Below, piece after piece: positions 36,176 through 49,793 of a stretch of 64,000 bases of DNA. Origin of the DNA: Cupriavidus sp. P-10. Its GTDB lineage: Bacteria > Pseudomonadota > Gammaproteobacteria > Burkholderiales > Burkholderiaceae. The DNA lies in the NCBI RefSeq assembly GCF_003402535.2, contig NZ_AP025174.1, forward strand, positions 124,001 to 188,000, written 5' to 3'. How positions within the stretch are numbered: position 1 is the first letter of the stretch; every line of letters begins with the position of its first letter. The translations under genes and the position numbers were made by a program. A model generated the notes under the pieces. It saw only the letters and a program-made list of their open reading frames with translations, was not told the origin of the DNA and ran no database searches.

Positions 36176-37286
36176 GTCCATCGCGTCAGTGAATTGGCAC
36201 CGGGCGAATTCGCCGCGATGGATCGTCGTACTTCCACTTGATTGGCTTGGGATTCTTGTTGTGTTGACGGATATAACGCATCAGCTTGCGATCCAGGTCC
36301 TTCACCGAAGTGAAGACGCCTCGTGCGATCACATCGCGCTGAATGCGCGCAAACCAGTTCTCGACCTGATTGAGCCAGGACGTGTAGGTCGGCGTGTGGT
36401 GCATGTGGACGTTGGGGTGTTCGCTGAGGAAGTCGCGCACGCGCTCGGTCTTGTGACTGCTCACGTTATCGCAGATGACGTGGATTTCTTGCTCCGGTCG
36501 CTGACTGGCTACAACGTCAGTGAGGAAGGCTACGAACTGCTCACTGGTATGACGTGGCGCAGTCTTGCCGATCACCTCCCCGGTTGCCGTGTTGAGTGCG
36601 GCAAACAGGCTGAGCGTGCCGTTACGCTTGTATTCGAAGCCGTGGCTCTCGGCACGTCCTGGCGACAATGGCAGCATCCGATCCTTGCGATCCAGGGCCT
36701 GGATCGCGGTCTTCTCATCCACGCAGAACACCGCCGCATGCGCGGGCGGGTTCAGATACAGCCCGATCACGTCTGCAGCCTTCGTTTCGAAGTGGGGATC
36801 GTTGGAAATCATGTGCCGCTCCAACCTGTGCGGGCGCACGCCATGTTTGCGCCAGATGCGCTGCACGGTCGAGATGGACACGTCACCCAGCTCCGCGGCA
36901 AGCTTGTAGCTGCTCCAGTGTGTCGATCCGTCCGAGGGCTTGCGCTTGAGCGTGTAGCTCAGAACACGCGCCTCGAGTTTCTCAGGCGGCTGCATGGGCG
37001 CTCGTCCAGGATGGCGCGCGTACAAGCCCGCCAGCCGCTCCGCCAGAAACCGACTCGACCAACGCGAGATGAAACGCGAATCGCACCCCAGCCGCTCAAT
37101 GATCGCGTCGCGCGATTCACCGTCTTCAAGCATCAGGATCAGCTTGGCCCGGCGCGCGTCGGCTGCCCGAATGGTTCGGCTGCAAGTCGCCGACAGCAAT
37201 TGTTCACGCTCGAGCTCGGTCAGATTCATTTTTCCCATGCACCTGATCTAACCATAAATGGGGTGCTTTTTCAATGACGCACTGGA

Positions 37287-37287
<1 letters not shown>
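36176..37287 (-). mobile_element. Complete IS630-family insertion sequence
   Basis: The element is 1112 bp, with imperfect terminal inverted repeats GTCCATCGCGTCAGTGAATT (left) and GTCCAGTGCGTCATTGAAAA (right, complement), both continuing to GCACC. It is flanked by TA at 36174-36175 and 37288-37289, the TA duplication expected of the IS630/Tc1 group. It carries one transposase gene. The right end touches the stop codon of czcA. Confidence 0.9.
36186..37238 (-). CDS. IS630-family transposase
   Basis: A 350-residue DDE transposase that inserts the element at TA. The N-terminal half has a helix-turn-helix (MLEDGESRDAIIERLGCDSR) and a winged-helix region (STVQRIWRKHGVRPHRLERH). The catalytic residues sit in FCVDEKTAIQ (first Asp), VICDNVSSHK (second Asp) and SWLNQVENWF (Glu). 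The length and all motifs are complete, so it should be active. The copy at 63061 is very similar; the fragment at 6255 is a more distant relative. Confidence 0.95.
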   Translation of the reverse strand: MGKMNLTELEREQLLSATCSRTIRAADARRAKLILMLEDGESRDAIIERLGCDSRFISRWSSRFLAERLAGLYARHPGRAPMQPPEKLEARVLSYTLKRKPSDGSTHWSSYKLAAELGDVSISTVQRIWRKHGVRPHRLERHMISNDPHFETKAADVIGLYLNPPAHAAVFCVDEKTAIQALDRKDRMLPLSPGRAESHGFEYKRNGTLSLFAALNTATGEVIGKTAPRHTSEQFVAFLTDVVASQRPEQEIHVICDNVSSHKTERVRDFLSEHPNVHMHHTPTYTSWLNQVENWFARIQRDVIARGVFTSVKDLDRKLMRYIRQHNKNPKPIKWKYDDPSRRIRPVPIH

Positions 37288-41952
<4,665 letters not shown>

Positions 41953-41956
<4 letters not shown>

Positions 41957-43275
41957 TGTGCATCCAACTGGTGGCTGGCCGGCGTCGCGGCGAGTTCAAG
42001 CAAAGCGTTCTTCAGTCGCTCATAACGCGCAGCGGCGGCGCTGTACAGCGCTTCGTTGCGGAAGTAATTGCGCTGGGCGTCAAGGGCGTCCAGGTATGAG
42101 AATTTCCCCAGCTCGTACCCTTTGGTCACGGCACGGACGGCCTCGCGAGAGGCGGGCAGCACCTGCTCGCGCATTGACTGCAGCTCCTGTGCTGCCACGC
42201 CCGCGCCGTCGAGGAGTTCCAATGCCCGGAGCTGCAACTCGTTGCGCGTGGCGTCTGCCTCGAGCCTGGCGCGGTCGAGCTGCTGGGTGGCTTCGTAGAT
42301 ATTGCCCTGATTGCGGTCCAAGAGCGGCAGGGGAATGCCGACGGAGACCATCAGCGTGTTCTGCGCGGCCAGGCCAGTGCTTGGCGGCTGGTGAATACGC
42401 TTGACGCCCGCCGCGAGTGTAATGTCGCCAAACCGCCGCGCGCGCTCGAGGTCCAGCCGCGCTTCCTGCTCCCGAATCGCCTGCTGCCGCGCCATGTATT
42501 CCGGGCGGTGCGGCAATCGCTGCAGAAGCACTTGCCGGTTAGGAAGGATCGCCGGCTCGCCGAATGGACCGCTAAGCAGCGAGAAATCCGGCGCCTCGGC
42601 GCGTCCCCACAGACTGGCAAGACGCCGGCGAGCCACTACGGTGCGCTGTGCCGCATCCTGCAATTCGATCAGGGCAAGGCTGGCTTCCGCTCCGACCTTT
42701 TCCCGTTCGATCGGCGAAACCTTGCCCGCCTCGACCCGACGCGCCACAGCACCGCGGAAGTCATTGAAGACGTCTAGCTTCTGCTGTGCCAGGCGCTCGA
42801 ACGCTTCTGCCTCCTGCAGGCCGACAAAGGCATTGGCCACAGCGGTGCGCAATTCGACACGCTGTGCCGCGAGGGTGGCCTCGGTGCGGTCGCGTCCTGC
42901 CTCGGCGACGGCGGTTCGTGCGCGGCGTTTGCCGCTGATATCGAGCGGCTGGATCAGGCGGATCGCCTCGGTCCGGCTCTCGCTACGTAGTTGGTCCCCC
43001 TCGAGTAGCAGTTCGGGGTTGGCAAGGGCGCCGGCTTGGCGCACGGTGCCGTCCCAGGCAAGCCGATCCTTTTCGGCCGCGAGCAGCGATGGATTTGCCA
43101 AGAGCGCGCGCGCCTGAGCGGCCTGCAGTGTGAGGGTGGTCTGTGCGGATGCCAGGCTGGTCGGCGCTGCAGCGCTGCCCGCCTGCTGCTGGGCAAGGGC
43201 GAGCGGTGCAAGCGCAAGGCCTAGCGCGGCCAACGCAGTCGCACGCAGCCCGCGAGGACATGGGAATGCAATCAT
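41953..43275 (-). CDS. czcC: CzcC outer membrane channel
   Basis: A 440-residue outer membrane factor of the Czc efflux complex. Residues 1-28 are the signal peptide (ending PLALAQ). The two helical hairpin repeats are readable: LLANPSLLAAEKDRLAWDGT near residue 58, and RPEYMARQQAIREQEARLDL near residue 262, each followed by the conserved SVGIPLPLLDRNQGN turn region (near 310). It would form a trimeric tunnel across the outer membrane. It overlaps czcB and follows the CzcI-like gene after 97 bases. Distinct from the orphan channel at 12796. Confidence 0.92.
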
Positions 43276-43372
43276 GTTCAGATTCAGGAACGATGGAGAC
43301 GCGCCACCTCCCGGCTCGGCCAGGTGTGGCGAAGGCAGTGCGGGCGGAGTTGCGCCCGACGCTCGACGGTCG

Positions 43373-43741
43373 TCAGGCGCGAGGGGGCTTGAATGGCTGG
43401 CCGTCCGCGTGGTCGGTCAGCAAGTGGCAGACGTCGGGCAGTGGGCGACTGCGCGCAAGTAGCGGGATGGGAATGGTAAGGCTCGAGGCGAGCGTGGCCG
43501 GCAGCTGCGCGAAGGCGTGCAGCGCACCGTGCGGAATACCAGAATCGTCGTTATGCTCCGGTTCGGCGACGGCCATGATGAGCTCTTCTGCCGCATGACC
43601 GCCATCCATCCCGGCAGCCTCCAGCGCGTGCTCCATTTCGTGATGCAGCCATTGGTGCGACGCGGCCAGGCTCGCGCCGCAGTTCAAGATGAACAGCAGC
43701 GAGACCATACGGACCACGAATCGCGAAAGGAGGCGTTGCAC
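43373..43741 (-). CDS. CzcI-like small periplasmic protein preceding czcCBA
   Basis: A 122-residue exported protein at the usual place of czcI, immediately upstream of czcC. A signal sequence runs to about residue 27 (VSLLFILNCGASLAA); the next Met at residue 12 is an alternative start. The mature part has a His/Glu patch (QWLHHEMEHALEAAG, then GGHAAEELI) and a C-terminal HLLTDHADG that could bind Zn or Co. CzcI-type proteins are thought to modulate czc expression or bind metal in the periplasm. Sequence similarity to CzcI itself is modest, so the name is by position and composition. Confidence 0.6.
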   Translation of the reverse strand: MQRLLSRFVVRMVSLLFILNCGASLAASHQWLHHEMEHALEAAGMDGGHAAEELIMAVAEPEHNDDSGIPHGALHAFAQLPATLASSLTIPIPLLARSRPLPDVCHLLTDHADGQPFKPPRA

Positions 43742-43989
43742 GATGGGAATTTTGGCGGTCTGGATCAGGCTCGGTAGTCAGCGGTCAGGATGCTTCTTGA
43801 GATGCTGGCCGCTATTCTGTGCAAACGATCCGCAACTGGCAATCATGGGAAGCATCCGGACGGTGATTTTAGTGATTATCTGGCCACTTTGGATGAAGGT
43901 CATCGATGGTGAAGGGGTGTCGATGGCTGTGAGGGCCCGTGCGCTCGCCTTCGTCCAGGTGTTCCTCGAACGCCTAAGGGCCGTACCCA

Positions 43990-44128
43990 GGACGCTTCCG
44001 GCGTTCGCACCAGCCAGGTCATAGGCGAGCAGTCCCAGGGCGACCGTCGCGAGGCCCGTGCCGACGAGCGCAATGACCTGGGCCAGGAACAGGTGCCGAT
44101 AGATGCGGTTGGTCAAAACATCCAGCAT
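43990..44128 (-). pseudogene. MFS transporter N-terminal fragment
   Basis: The first 46 residues of an MFS permease are intact (MLDVLTNRIYRHLFLAQVIA, then LVGTGLATVALGLLAYDLAG), ending at SVLGTAL. After that the frame continues into unrelated sequence for about 70 codons with no membrane helices. The gene is thus cut after its first two helices. It sits between dmeF and the CzcI-like gene. Confidence 0.65.
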
Positions 44129-44407
44129 GGCCGCGATCCCTACAGATCCTTGCTGAGGGTGTTGAACTCGTGCAATGCCTCCTCTGCCTTACGGGTGCCG
44201 CTGGGAATTGCGTCGTCGAGACCATGATCGCTATGGTCATGGACAGGCGTCCTCGCGGCGTTCGCCACGGCAGCTTCCACGGCTAGCACGTTGCTACGAC
44301 CCCGTTGGCCTGCGAGACGACCTGCTGCGCTTACGCGGCATGGCGCCCACTGGGGTTTCGCGGCGAAAGAGAGAGGGCGGCAAGTACTCAAGCCAGGTGC
44401 CGCCCGG

Positions 44408-45367
44408 CTATGCCCCACAGTGGTGGATCTCGACCGTAACATGGACGACTTCGTCATGAATTTGGATGGCTTTCTTGACCATTGTCGGGGTAAGCGTCGC
44501 ATCGTGGCTCACGAGGCTTACGATACAGGAGAACTTCTCCTTGCCAACGCGCCATACATGAAGATCAACCATGCGGGCTCCTTTTTCACCGTCTTTGAAG
44601 GTGTCGAGCACCTCGCGGATCTCGTCCACGACTGAGTGGTCCATTTCGCGATCGAGCAGGACCACCGCAGTGCTTTTGAGCAACCGCAGCGCCCACGACC
44701 CGACCAGCGCTGCACCGACGATGCCCATGATCGGATCCAGCCAGCCCCAGCCTAGCCACCACCCGCCTGCCAGCGCTAACAGTGCCAGAACCGAAGTCGC
44801 AGCATCTGCAAGCACGTGCAGATATGCTGACCGTAGATTGAGGTCGTGCTGATGATCCTCGCGATGACGGTGGTGCCGGTGTTCATCATGCTCGCCGCCA
44901 TGCCCATGATCGTGCCTGCCGCCGAGAATCAGCGCGCAGCCGAGGTTGACCAGCAGGCCAAATACGGTGACGGCCATTGCTTCCTTGTAGTGGATGGCCT
45001 GGGGCGAGAAAATCCGCTCGAAGGAGCCAAATACCATCAGTGCCGCAATGCCGAGCAAGAATACAGCGCTCGCGAAGCCGGCTAGGACCTCGATCTTCCA
45101 TGCGCCGAATGCGAAGCGCTGGTCCTTCGCATAGGTGCGGGCCGCCGCATAGGCGAATGCCGTCAGACCAATGGCGAAGGCATGCGAGCTCATGTGCCAG
45201 CCGTCTGCGAGCAGCGCCATCGAATTAAACCAGAGTCCTGCCGCGATCTCCATCACCATCGTGATGGCGGTGAGGATCATTACCAGCCGCGTTTTGCGCT
45301 CGGCCACCTCGTTTCCGTCATCAAAGACATGGGTGTGGGTCCATCTGGAGAGGTCGGTTGCATGCAT
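44408..45367 (-). CDS. dmeF: DmeF-type cation diffusion facilitator
   Basis: A 319-residue CDF transporter of the inner membrane exporting Co/Ni (and Zn, Cd) by proton exchange. Six helices are visible. Metal-binding HxxxD-type sites occur in helix 2 (LADGWHMSSHA) and helix 5 (HVLADAATSV). A histidine-rich cytoplasmic loop lies between helices 4 and 5 (residues ~150-170: many His/Glu/Asp with HDHGHGGEHDEH and HRHHRH). It ends in a C-terminal domain with VTVEIHHCG. It lies 62 bases downstream of dmeR; such dmeRF pairs are known in rhizobia and related bacteria. Confidence 0.9.
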   Translation of the reverse strand: MHATDLSRWTHTHVFDDGNEVAERKTRLVMILTAITMVMEIAAGLWFNSMALLADGWHMSSHAFAIGLTAFAYAAARTYAKDQRFAFGAWKIEVLAGFASAVFLLGIAALMVFGSFERIFSPQAIHYKEAMAVTVFGLLVNLGCALILGGRHDHGHGGEHDEHRHHRHREDHQHDLNLRSAYLHVLADAATSVLALLALAGGWWLGWGWLDPIMGIVGAALVGSWALRLLKSTAVVLLDREMDHSVVDEIREVLDTFKDGEKGARMVDLHVWRVGKEKFSCIVSLVSHDATLTPTMVKKAIQIHDEVVHVTVEIHHCGA

Positions 45368-45429
45368 GCTATTTGCTATCGAGGAGGTGGCAAGGCAAGG
45401 ATCATTCGTGGGGCCGCGGACTGGGACTG

Positions 45430-45702
45430 CTATTTGAAGTATGTTTTGACGATCTCGATGAGCTCTTCCTTCGCGTCACGATGACCTTCGTGCTCGCTGG
45501 CCTCGGCTAGGTGAGTGCGAATGTGGTCTTCGAGCACGACGGCAAGCAACCCGTTCATCGCACCTCGACAACTGACGATTTGCTGAAGGACCTCGACGCA
45601 GCCCTGCTCATCCTCGAGTGAGCGCTCGATTGCGTCGACTTGCCCGCGAATGCGCCGGACACGGTTAAGCAGTTTCTGTTTCTCTCGGACGGTATGACTC
45701 AT
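45430..45702 (-). CDS. dmeR: DmeR, RcnR/CsoR-family metal-responsive repressor
   Basis: A 90-residue all-helical repressor that releases DNA on binding Co or Ni. The four metal ligands of RcnR are all conserved in place: His3, Cys35, His60 and His64. I start it at the ATG at 45702 (MSHTVREKQKLLNRVRRI); the longer frame to 45885 has no coding character. The operator lies 11 bases upstream, so it should repress its own operon, dmeR-dmeF. The extra His71 and His74 lie in a loop after helix 2. Confidence 0.9.
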   Translation of the reverse strand: MSHTVREKQKLLNRVRRIRGQVDAIERSLEDEQGCVEVLQQIVSCRGAMNGLLAVVLEDHIRTHLAEASEHEGHRDAKEELIEIVKTYFK

Positions 45703-45712
45703 GGCCTCACAA

Positions 45713-45736
45713 GTATAGTATAGGGGGGTATAGTAC
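45713..45736 (-). promoter_or_regulatory. DmeR operator (TATAGTA-flanked G/C tract)
   Basis: The plus strand reads GTATAGTATAGGGGGGTATA followed by GTAC: six G between AT-rich TATAGTA arms. DmeR and RcnR boxes have this architecture, a C/G tract between inverted AT-rich repeats (as described for Rhizobium dmeRF). It overlaps the likely -10 region, just before dmeR. Confidence 0.75.
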
Positions 45737-46009
45737 CACGGCCTGCATAATGGGACATGTGGAATCGCCGCCGCCATGGCGAAGACGCCAGAACCGGGCG
45801 CAGAGAGGGGGGCATGCCAAGACATAGGCTGCAGCGTCGCGACGACCTCCTGGGCCATCTCCTCGAGCGAGCCTGCGCCGGCCACGGTTCCCAGCGCCCG
45901 CTATGGCTGCTAAAGGCGGCGTCATAACGATTGCGGCCGAATTCGATCGGCCGAGCCACCACGATCGGTTCGTCGTCCAGACGTTCAATCAACAGGTAAC
46001 GGCCGTGGA

Positions 46010-46240
46010 CTGATTATCTGCTCGTGGCCAGGCAGGCTGCGCAATTGCCGCTTCCAGCGCACTGCGACGCTCGACCGTAAAGCCCGTGCGTGCCGCGATC
46101 GCAGCCACTTCATCGAAGCGCCGTGGATGACGCGGGATCAGCAGCATCGCCGGACGCGACGCTCCGGCGGCGAGCGATTGCCAGCGCGAGAAGGCGTCGA
46201 GCAGCAACGGCTCCTCGCCTTCAAGCGTGCTGGCCAGCAC
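46010..46240 (-). pseudogene. waaA: KDO transferase (WaaA) central fragment, inverted
   Basis: On the minus strand the translation gives VLASTLEGEEPLLLDAFSRW and MLLIPRHPRRFDEVAAIAAR, then TGFTVERRSALEAAIAQ, the central segment of 3-deoxy-manno-octulosonic acid transferase (normal motif AASTREGEE ... PRHPxRFDEVA). The rest of the gene, its C-terminal part, reads on the plus strand from 46245. The two parts meet head-to-head at a perfect 16-bp palindrome (46227-46242). Confidence 0.7.
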
Positions 46241-46242
46241 GG
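46227..46242. repeat. 16-bp perfect palindrome at the waaA inversion junction
   Basis: CGTGCTGGCCAGCACG is identical on both strands. It encodes the Val-Leu-Ala-Ser-Thr of WaaA on the minus strand and lies exactly where the gene changes direction. Confidence 0.8.
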
Positions 46243-46244
46243 AT

Positions 46245-46642
46245 CTCGACAACGTGCAGGCGCCGCTGGCGGCGGATATCGTGCTGGGCGATTCGCCGGG
46301 CGCGATGGCGATGTACTTTGCCGCGTCGGATCTCGTCTTTATCGGCGGCAGCCTGTTGCCGCTGGGCGTGTACCTGATCGAGGCCAGCGCGCTCGGCACG
46401 CCCATTCTGATCGGTCCGACACATACAATTTCGCGCAGCCGACGCAAGATGCCGTTGCCGCGGGGGCCTGTTTGCGCGTGAGCAATGCCGATCAGCTGGT
46501 GGGTACTGCAGCGGGCGTGCTGGCGATCCGGCGCGGCGGTCGGACATACGTGCGCATGCGCAGGCCTTTGCCGGCTTGCATCGCGGCGCCACCGTACGCA
46601 CGCTTGCTGGCCCCCGTGCTCGAGAACCGGACCGGCAGCTAG
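46245..46642 (+). pseudogene. waaA: KDO transferase (WaaA) C-terminal part, frameshifted
   Basis: On the plus strand the sequence reads VLGDSPGAMAMYFAASDLVF, then IGGSLLPLGVYLIEASALGT and PILIGP, the UDP/CMP-sugar-binding C-terminal half of WaaA (family motif LGDSxGEMxxYxAAxDxxFIGGSLxPxGGxNxxE). Near 46425 the frame shifts and continues as TYNFAQPTQDAVAAGACLRV and SNADQLVGTAAGVL to a stop at 46640-46642, which overlaps the stop of the glycosyltransferase. The QN of the GGQN motif is altered (GVYL). The N-terminal half of the gene is not present. Confidence 0.75.
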
Positions 46643-47721
46643 CGCGACTTCACCAGCGCGTCCCACTGCAGGGCAAGCCGCTCCAGCGCAAACCGGCTTG
46701 CCTTGCGGCGGCCTTCGGCGCCAAGGCGGCTGGCCGTGTCCGGCTGGCGGATCGCGGTCAGCAGCGCTTCGGCCAGCGCATCGGCATTGTCCGCCGGCAC
46801 CATCAGCGAATCTTGTCCCGGTGCGAGCAGTTCGCGCGGGCCGGTCTCGCAATCGGTCGATACGATCGGCAGACCAAAGGCCATCGCTTCGATCAGCACC
46901 AGCCCGAAGCCCTCGTAGCGCGAACTCAGGCAGAAGACCGATGCGCGCCCATAGGCCTGCGCGGGATCGTGGCAGATGCCCGGCAGGCTGGCCCGGCCTT
47001 CCAGCCCAAGCTTGCCGATCAGTGCGGCGAGGGCAGAGCGCTCTTCGCCTTCACCGTGGATGACCAGTTGCCAATCCGGCGCCTGCCTGGCCACCGTATG
47101 CCAGGCGTGCAGCAAGACATCGAAACCCTTGGCGGCCACCAGCCGCCCCATCGCCAGCACGGTCTTCTGCGAGCGTGGTGCCGGTTCGGCAGGCAGCGGG
47201 AACGGCAGCGGATTGGGCAGGCAAACCACCTCGCTGCGTGGATGCAGCGCTTCCAGCCAGCGGCTGCGGTCCCGTTCCGTCAGCACCACCACCTGTCGGC
47301 AGTATCGCGCCGCCAGCCGGCGCGCCAGCTTGCGCACCGGCTTGCCAAGATCTTCGTCAAAGTGGCAATGCTCCCAGGCGATATGGTGCAGGCGCAGGCC
47401 GACGGTGGCGGGCCGTACGAAGAGTTCGAGCAGGGGGTCGACCTGCACCAGCACATCGGTCCGGTGCGCCGCGCAATGGCGCCGGATGCCTGCCGCGGTG
47501 GCGAAGTATGCGCGCTTGAAGGAACGTCGCTGCGCAAACAACGCCTCATGGCGGATACGCGGATGCAGGGCAAACTGACTATGTGCATCCACCAAGCTCA
47601 GGATGGTGACGTTGTGGCCAAGCCCGGCCAGCGCATTGGCAATGGTCGCCGCCACGCGCTCAGCGCCGGCCATCGCGTTTAGCGTGCCGGTCAGGAAACA
47701 GATATTGAGGGCTGTCACCAT
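46639..47721 (-). CDS. Glycosyltransferase family 4
   Basis: A 360-residue GT-B retaining glycosyltransferase, probably for lipopolysaccharide or exopolysaccharide. The N-terminal glycine region (GTLNAMAGAERVAATIANAL) is near residue 12, the central hinge VLAMGRLVAAKGFDVLLHAW near 190, and the C-terminal donor site ends with the EX7E motif (RYEGFGLVLIEAMAFGLPIV, Glu near 270-278). I start at the ATG at 47721; a TTG two codons upstream is a possible alternative. It is convergent with waaA, overlapping it by four bases, an arrangement common in lipopolysaccharide-core loci of this group. Confidence 0.9.
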   Translation of the reverse strand: MVTALNICFLTGTLNAMAGAERVAATIANALAGLGHNVTILSLVDAHSQFALHPRIRHEALFAQRRSFKRAYFATAAGIRRHCAAHRTDVLVQVDPLLELFVRPATVGLRLHHIAWEHCHFDEDLGKPVRKLARRLAARYCRQVVVLTERDRSRWLEALHPRSEVVCLPNPLPFPLPAEPAPRSQKTVLAMGRLVAAKGFDVLLHAWHTVARQAPDWQLVIHGEGEERSALAALIGKLGLEGRASLPGICHDPAQAYGRASVFCLSSRYEGFGLVLIEAMAFGLPIVSTDCETGPRELLAPGQDSLMVPADNADALAEALLTAIRQPDTASRLGAEGRRKASRFALERLALQWDALVKSR

Positions 47722-48041
47722 GGGCAATTCTCGAAGAAGTGTCGATCATGGCTGGCAAGGCGATCAGATCGAAACGCTGCCGGGCCAGCCAGGTCTGCAA
47801 CGTGTGCGCGAGCCGTATCGCTGGATCCGAGGGCAAGCCTCATCGCGCCAGCTCGCTGTGGATACCGCGCATGACAAAGACCGGTCGCTCTTTATGTCTC
47901 ACGGCGACAAGCATCACCGATGCTAGGGTAGGCCGCCTGTCACAGGGATTACGGGGACATGACAATCTTTCGTGGTCACCTCGGCTATTGTGATAACTAT
48001 CCTTATCGTAATAGCACTGTTAGTGCGCTAAACTGGCGGGC
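47722..48041. other. 320-bp region upstream of the integrase; inverted repeats near its end
   Basis: A minus-strand stretch (PVFVMRGIHSELAR, stop, GLPSDPAIRLAHTLQTWLAR) looks like a remnant of another coding gene upstream of the glycosyltransferase, not identified. The last 50 bases are more A/T-rich and hold two small inverted repeats: GATAA...TTATC (47992-48007) and GCACT-GTT-AGTGC (48014-48026). They could be recombinase-binding or promoter elements of the integrase. Confidence 0.35.
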
Positions 48042-49748
48042 ATGCAATCCCGCCTCACTCAGACCGAGCCGCCACCGCGTGCGCAAGCCGGCTTCCCGGA
48101 TGCCGCCGCGCTCGCCGCGCTGCGCGCCTGGCATGCCGGCCTGTCGAGCCGGGAGGCCGTTGTCCGCTACTTGGGTGAGGCGCGGGCGCAAGGGCAGTCG
48201 TCGCGCGGCGTCCTGGGTCGGATCCGGCGCCAGCTGGCGGGGTATGCCCGCAGCCGCCAGCGCGAGGACCTGGCCCGGCTGTTTGAGATGCCCGCGGCCG
48301 AGCGGGCGCAGCGGGGCCGGGTGGCCGACCAGGCGATCGAATGGTTGCGCGCACTGCCGGCACCGGTGCCGGCCATCAGCGACGACATCGGCCTGTGGCT
48401 GGCGCCGCGCGCGGTCGCGGCGCTGCGGGCACAAGGCATCGACACCCTGGCGGCGCTGACGGTGCGGGTGCCGCGCCGGCGCCGCTGGTGGGCGGCAATC
48501 CCGGGCCTGGGCGCGGCCGGGGCCCGGCAGGTCGAGGCCTTCTTTGCCCAGCACCCGCAGCTGACCGAACGCGCCCGGGCGCTGGTCACACTGCCGGCGC
48601 ATCCCATCGTGGTGCCCTGGGAGCAGTTGCGCCTGCCGCATCAGGTCGACGGCTCGCGCGGTCAGTTTCGCGCGCCGCGCGAGACCTGCACGCTGAACGC
48701 GGACAACGACTACGCGGCGATCCAGGCCTGGCTGGCGTTGCACGAGGCCCCGGCCACGCAGCGGACGTACCGCAAGGAGGCCGAACGCCTGATCCTGTGG
48801 GCGATGATCGAGCGCGGGCGGCCGCTATCGTCACTGACGACGGAAGACGCGACGGCCTACCGTAGCTTCCTGCGTCGTCCGGCGCCCCATGCGCGCTGGG
48901 TCGGGCCCGCGCGGGCGCGGAGCGCGCCCGATTGGCGCCCATTCACCGGCGCCTTGTCAGCGCACTCCACCGCCCATGCTTTGTCCATCCTCGGGGCGAT
49001 GTTCCGCTGGCTGATCCAGCAACGCTATGTGCTGGCCAATCCGTTTGCCGGCATCAAGGTGCGGGGCGGGGGACGTACGGCGGCCTTGGACCGCTCGCAT
49101 GCCTTCACCGAAGGCGAATGGCTGCTGATTCGCACCCTTGCCGATGGCCTGGAGTGGTCGTATGGTTGGGACGCGTCGGCCGCGCAGCGGCTGCGCTTTG
49201 TGCTGGACTTTGGCTATGCCACCGGGCTGCGCGCCAGCGAGTTGGTCGGTGCAAGCCTCGGTGATATCGAGACCGACGACCAGGGCGACCACTGGCTCAA
49301 GCTGGTCGGCAAGGGCAGTCGCGCCGGCCGGGTGGCGCTGCCGCCGTTGGCCCGGGCGGCGCTGGATCATTACCTCGTCGCGCGCGCCTTGCCGGTGTCG
49401 GCGGCGCGATGGGATCCCACGACGCCGCTCGTGGGCGGGCTGGGCCAGGACATGGCAGCCGGTATCACCAGCACACGTCTGTGGCACGTGCTGCGGCGAT
49501 TTTTTGCGCAAGCTGGCGCGCTGATCGCCAACGACCATCCGGCTGCGGCAGACAAGCTGCTGCGTGCCAGCCCGCATTGGATGCGCCATACGCATGCGAC
49601 CCACGCGCTGGCACGAGGCGCGGAACTGACGACGGTTCGGGACAACCTGCGTCATGCCTCAATTTCTACGACCTCAACCTATCTGCACGGTGACGAAGTG
49701 AAGCGGGCACGACAGCTTGGGACAGCCTTCCCAGCCCATCGTGACTAG
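48042..49748 (+). CDS. Tyrosine-type site-specific recombinase with N-terminal extension
   Basis: A 568-residue phage-integrase-family recombinase. All catalytic residues are present: Arg397 (TGLRASEL), Lys424 (GKGSRAGRV), His512 and Arg515 (PHWMRHTHATH), His538 (LRHASISTT) and the nucleophile Tyr547 (TSTYLHGD). Residues 1-210 are an Ala/Arg-rich extension with helix-hairpin-like repeats (VRVPRRRRWWAAIPGLGAAG), followed by a SAM-like core-binding domain. It begins 45 bases before the Shedu-type gene, which suggests it carries the adjacent defence genes. A related fragment exists at 32950-33490. The start ATG follows a modest ribosome binding site. Confidence 0.92.
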   Translation: MQSRLTQTEPPPRAQAGFPDAAALAALRAWHAGLSSREAVVRYLGEARAQGQSSRGVLGRIRRQLAGYARSRQREDLARLFEMPAAERAQRGRVADQAIEWLRALPAPVPAISDDIGLWLAPRAVAALRAQGIDTLAALTVRVPRRRRWWAAIPGLGAAGARQVEAFFAQHPQLTERARALVTLPAHPIVVPWEQLRLPHQVDGSRGQFRAPRETCTLNADNDYAAIQAWLALHEAPATQRTYRKEAERLILWAMIERGRPLSSLTTEDATAYRSFLRRPAPHARWVGPARARSAPDWRPFTGALSAHSTAHALSILGAMFRWLIQQRYVLANPFAGIKVRGGGRTAALDRSHAFTEGEWLLIRTLADGLEWSYGWDASAAQRLRFVLDFGYATGLRASELVGASLGDIETDDQGDHWLKLVGKGSRAGRVALPPLARAALDHYLVARALPVSAARWDPTTPLVGGLGQDMAAGITSTRLWHVLRRFFAQAGALIANDHPAAADKLLRASPHWMRHTHATHALARGAELTTVRDNLRHASISTTSTYLHGDEVKRARQLGTAFPAHRD

Positions 49749-49793
49749 CCGAGTGATCCGTTGCAAAAAAAGGAACCCGCGTGAGGGGAACAT

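Noticed and set aside
36189..37277. 362-codon plus-strand frame opposite the IS630 transposase
   Set aside because: The minus-strand frame has all DDE motifs; this one has none. The same holds for the minus-strand frame at 62908-63657 opposite the second copy.
45989..46852. Single 287-codon minus-strand gene across 46-46.85 kb
   Set aside because: Only its C-terminal ~80 codons match WaaA; the first 200 codons are antisense to the glycosyltransferase end and to the plus-strand waaA part.
46576..47682. 368-codon plus-strand frame opposite the glycosyltransferase
   Set aside because: The GT4 motifs are on the minus strand; the plus frame is a shadow.
48003..48743. 246-codon minus-strand frame in the 5' half of the integrase
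   Set aside because: Antisense of a conserved coding region, no motif or start signal.
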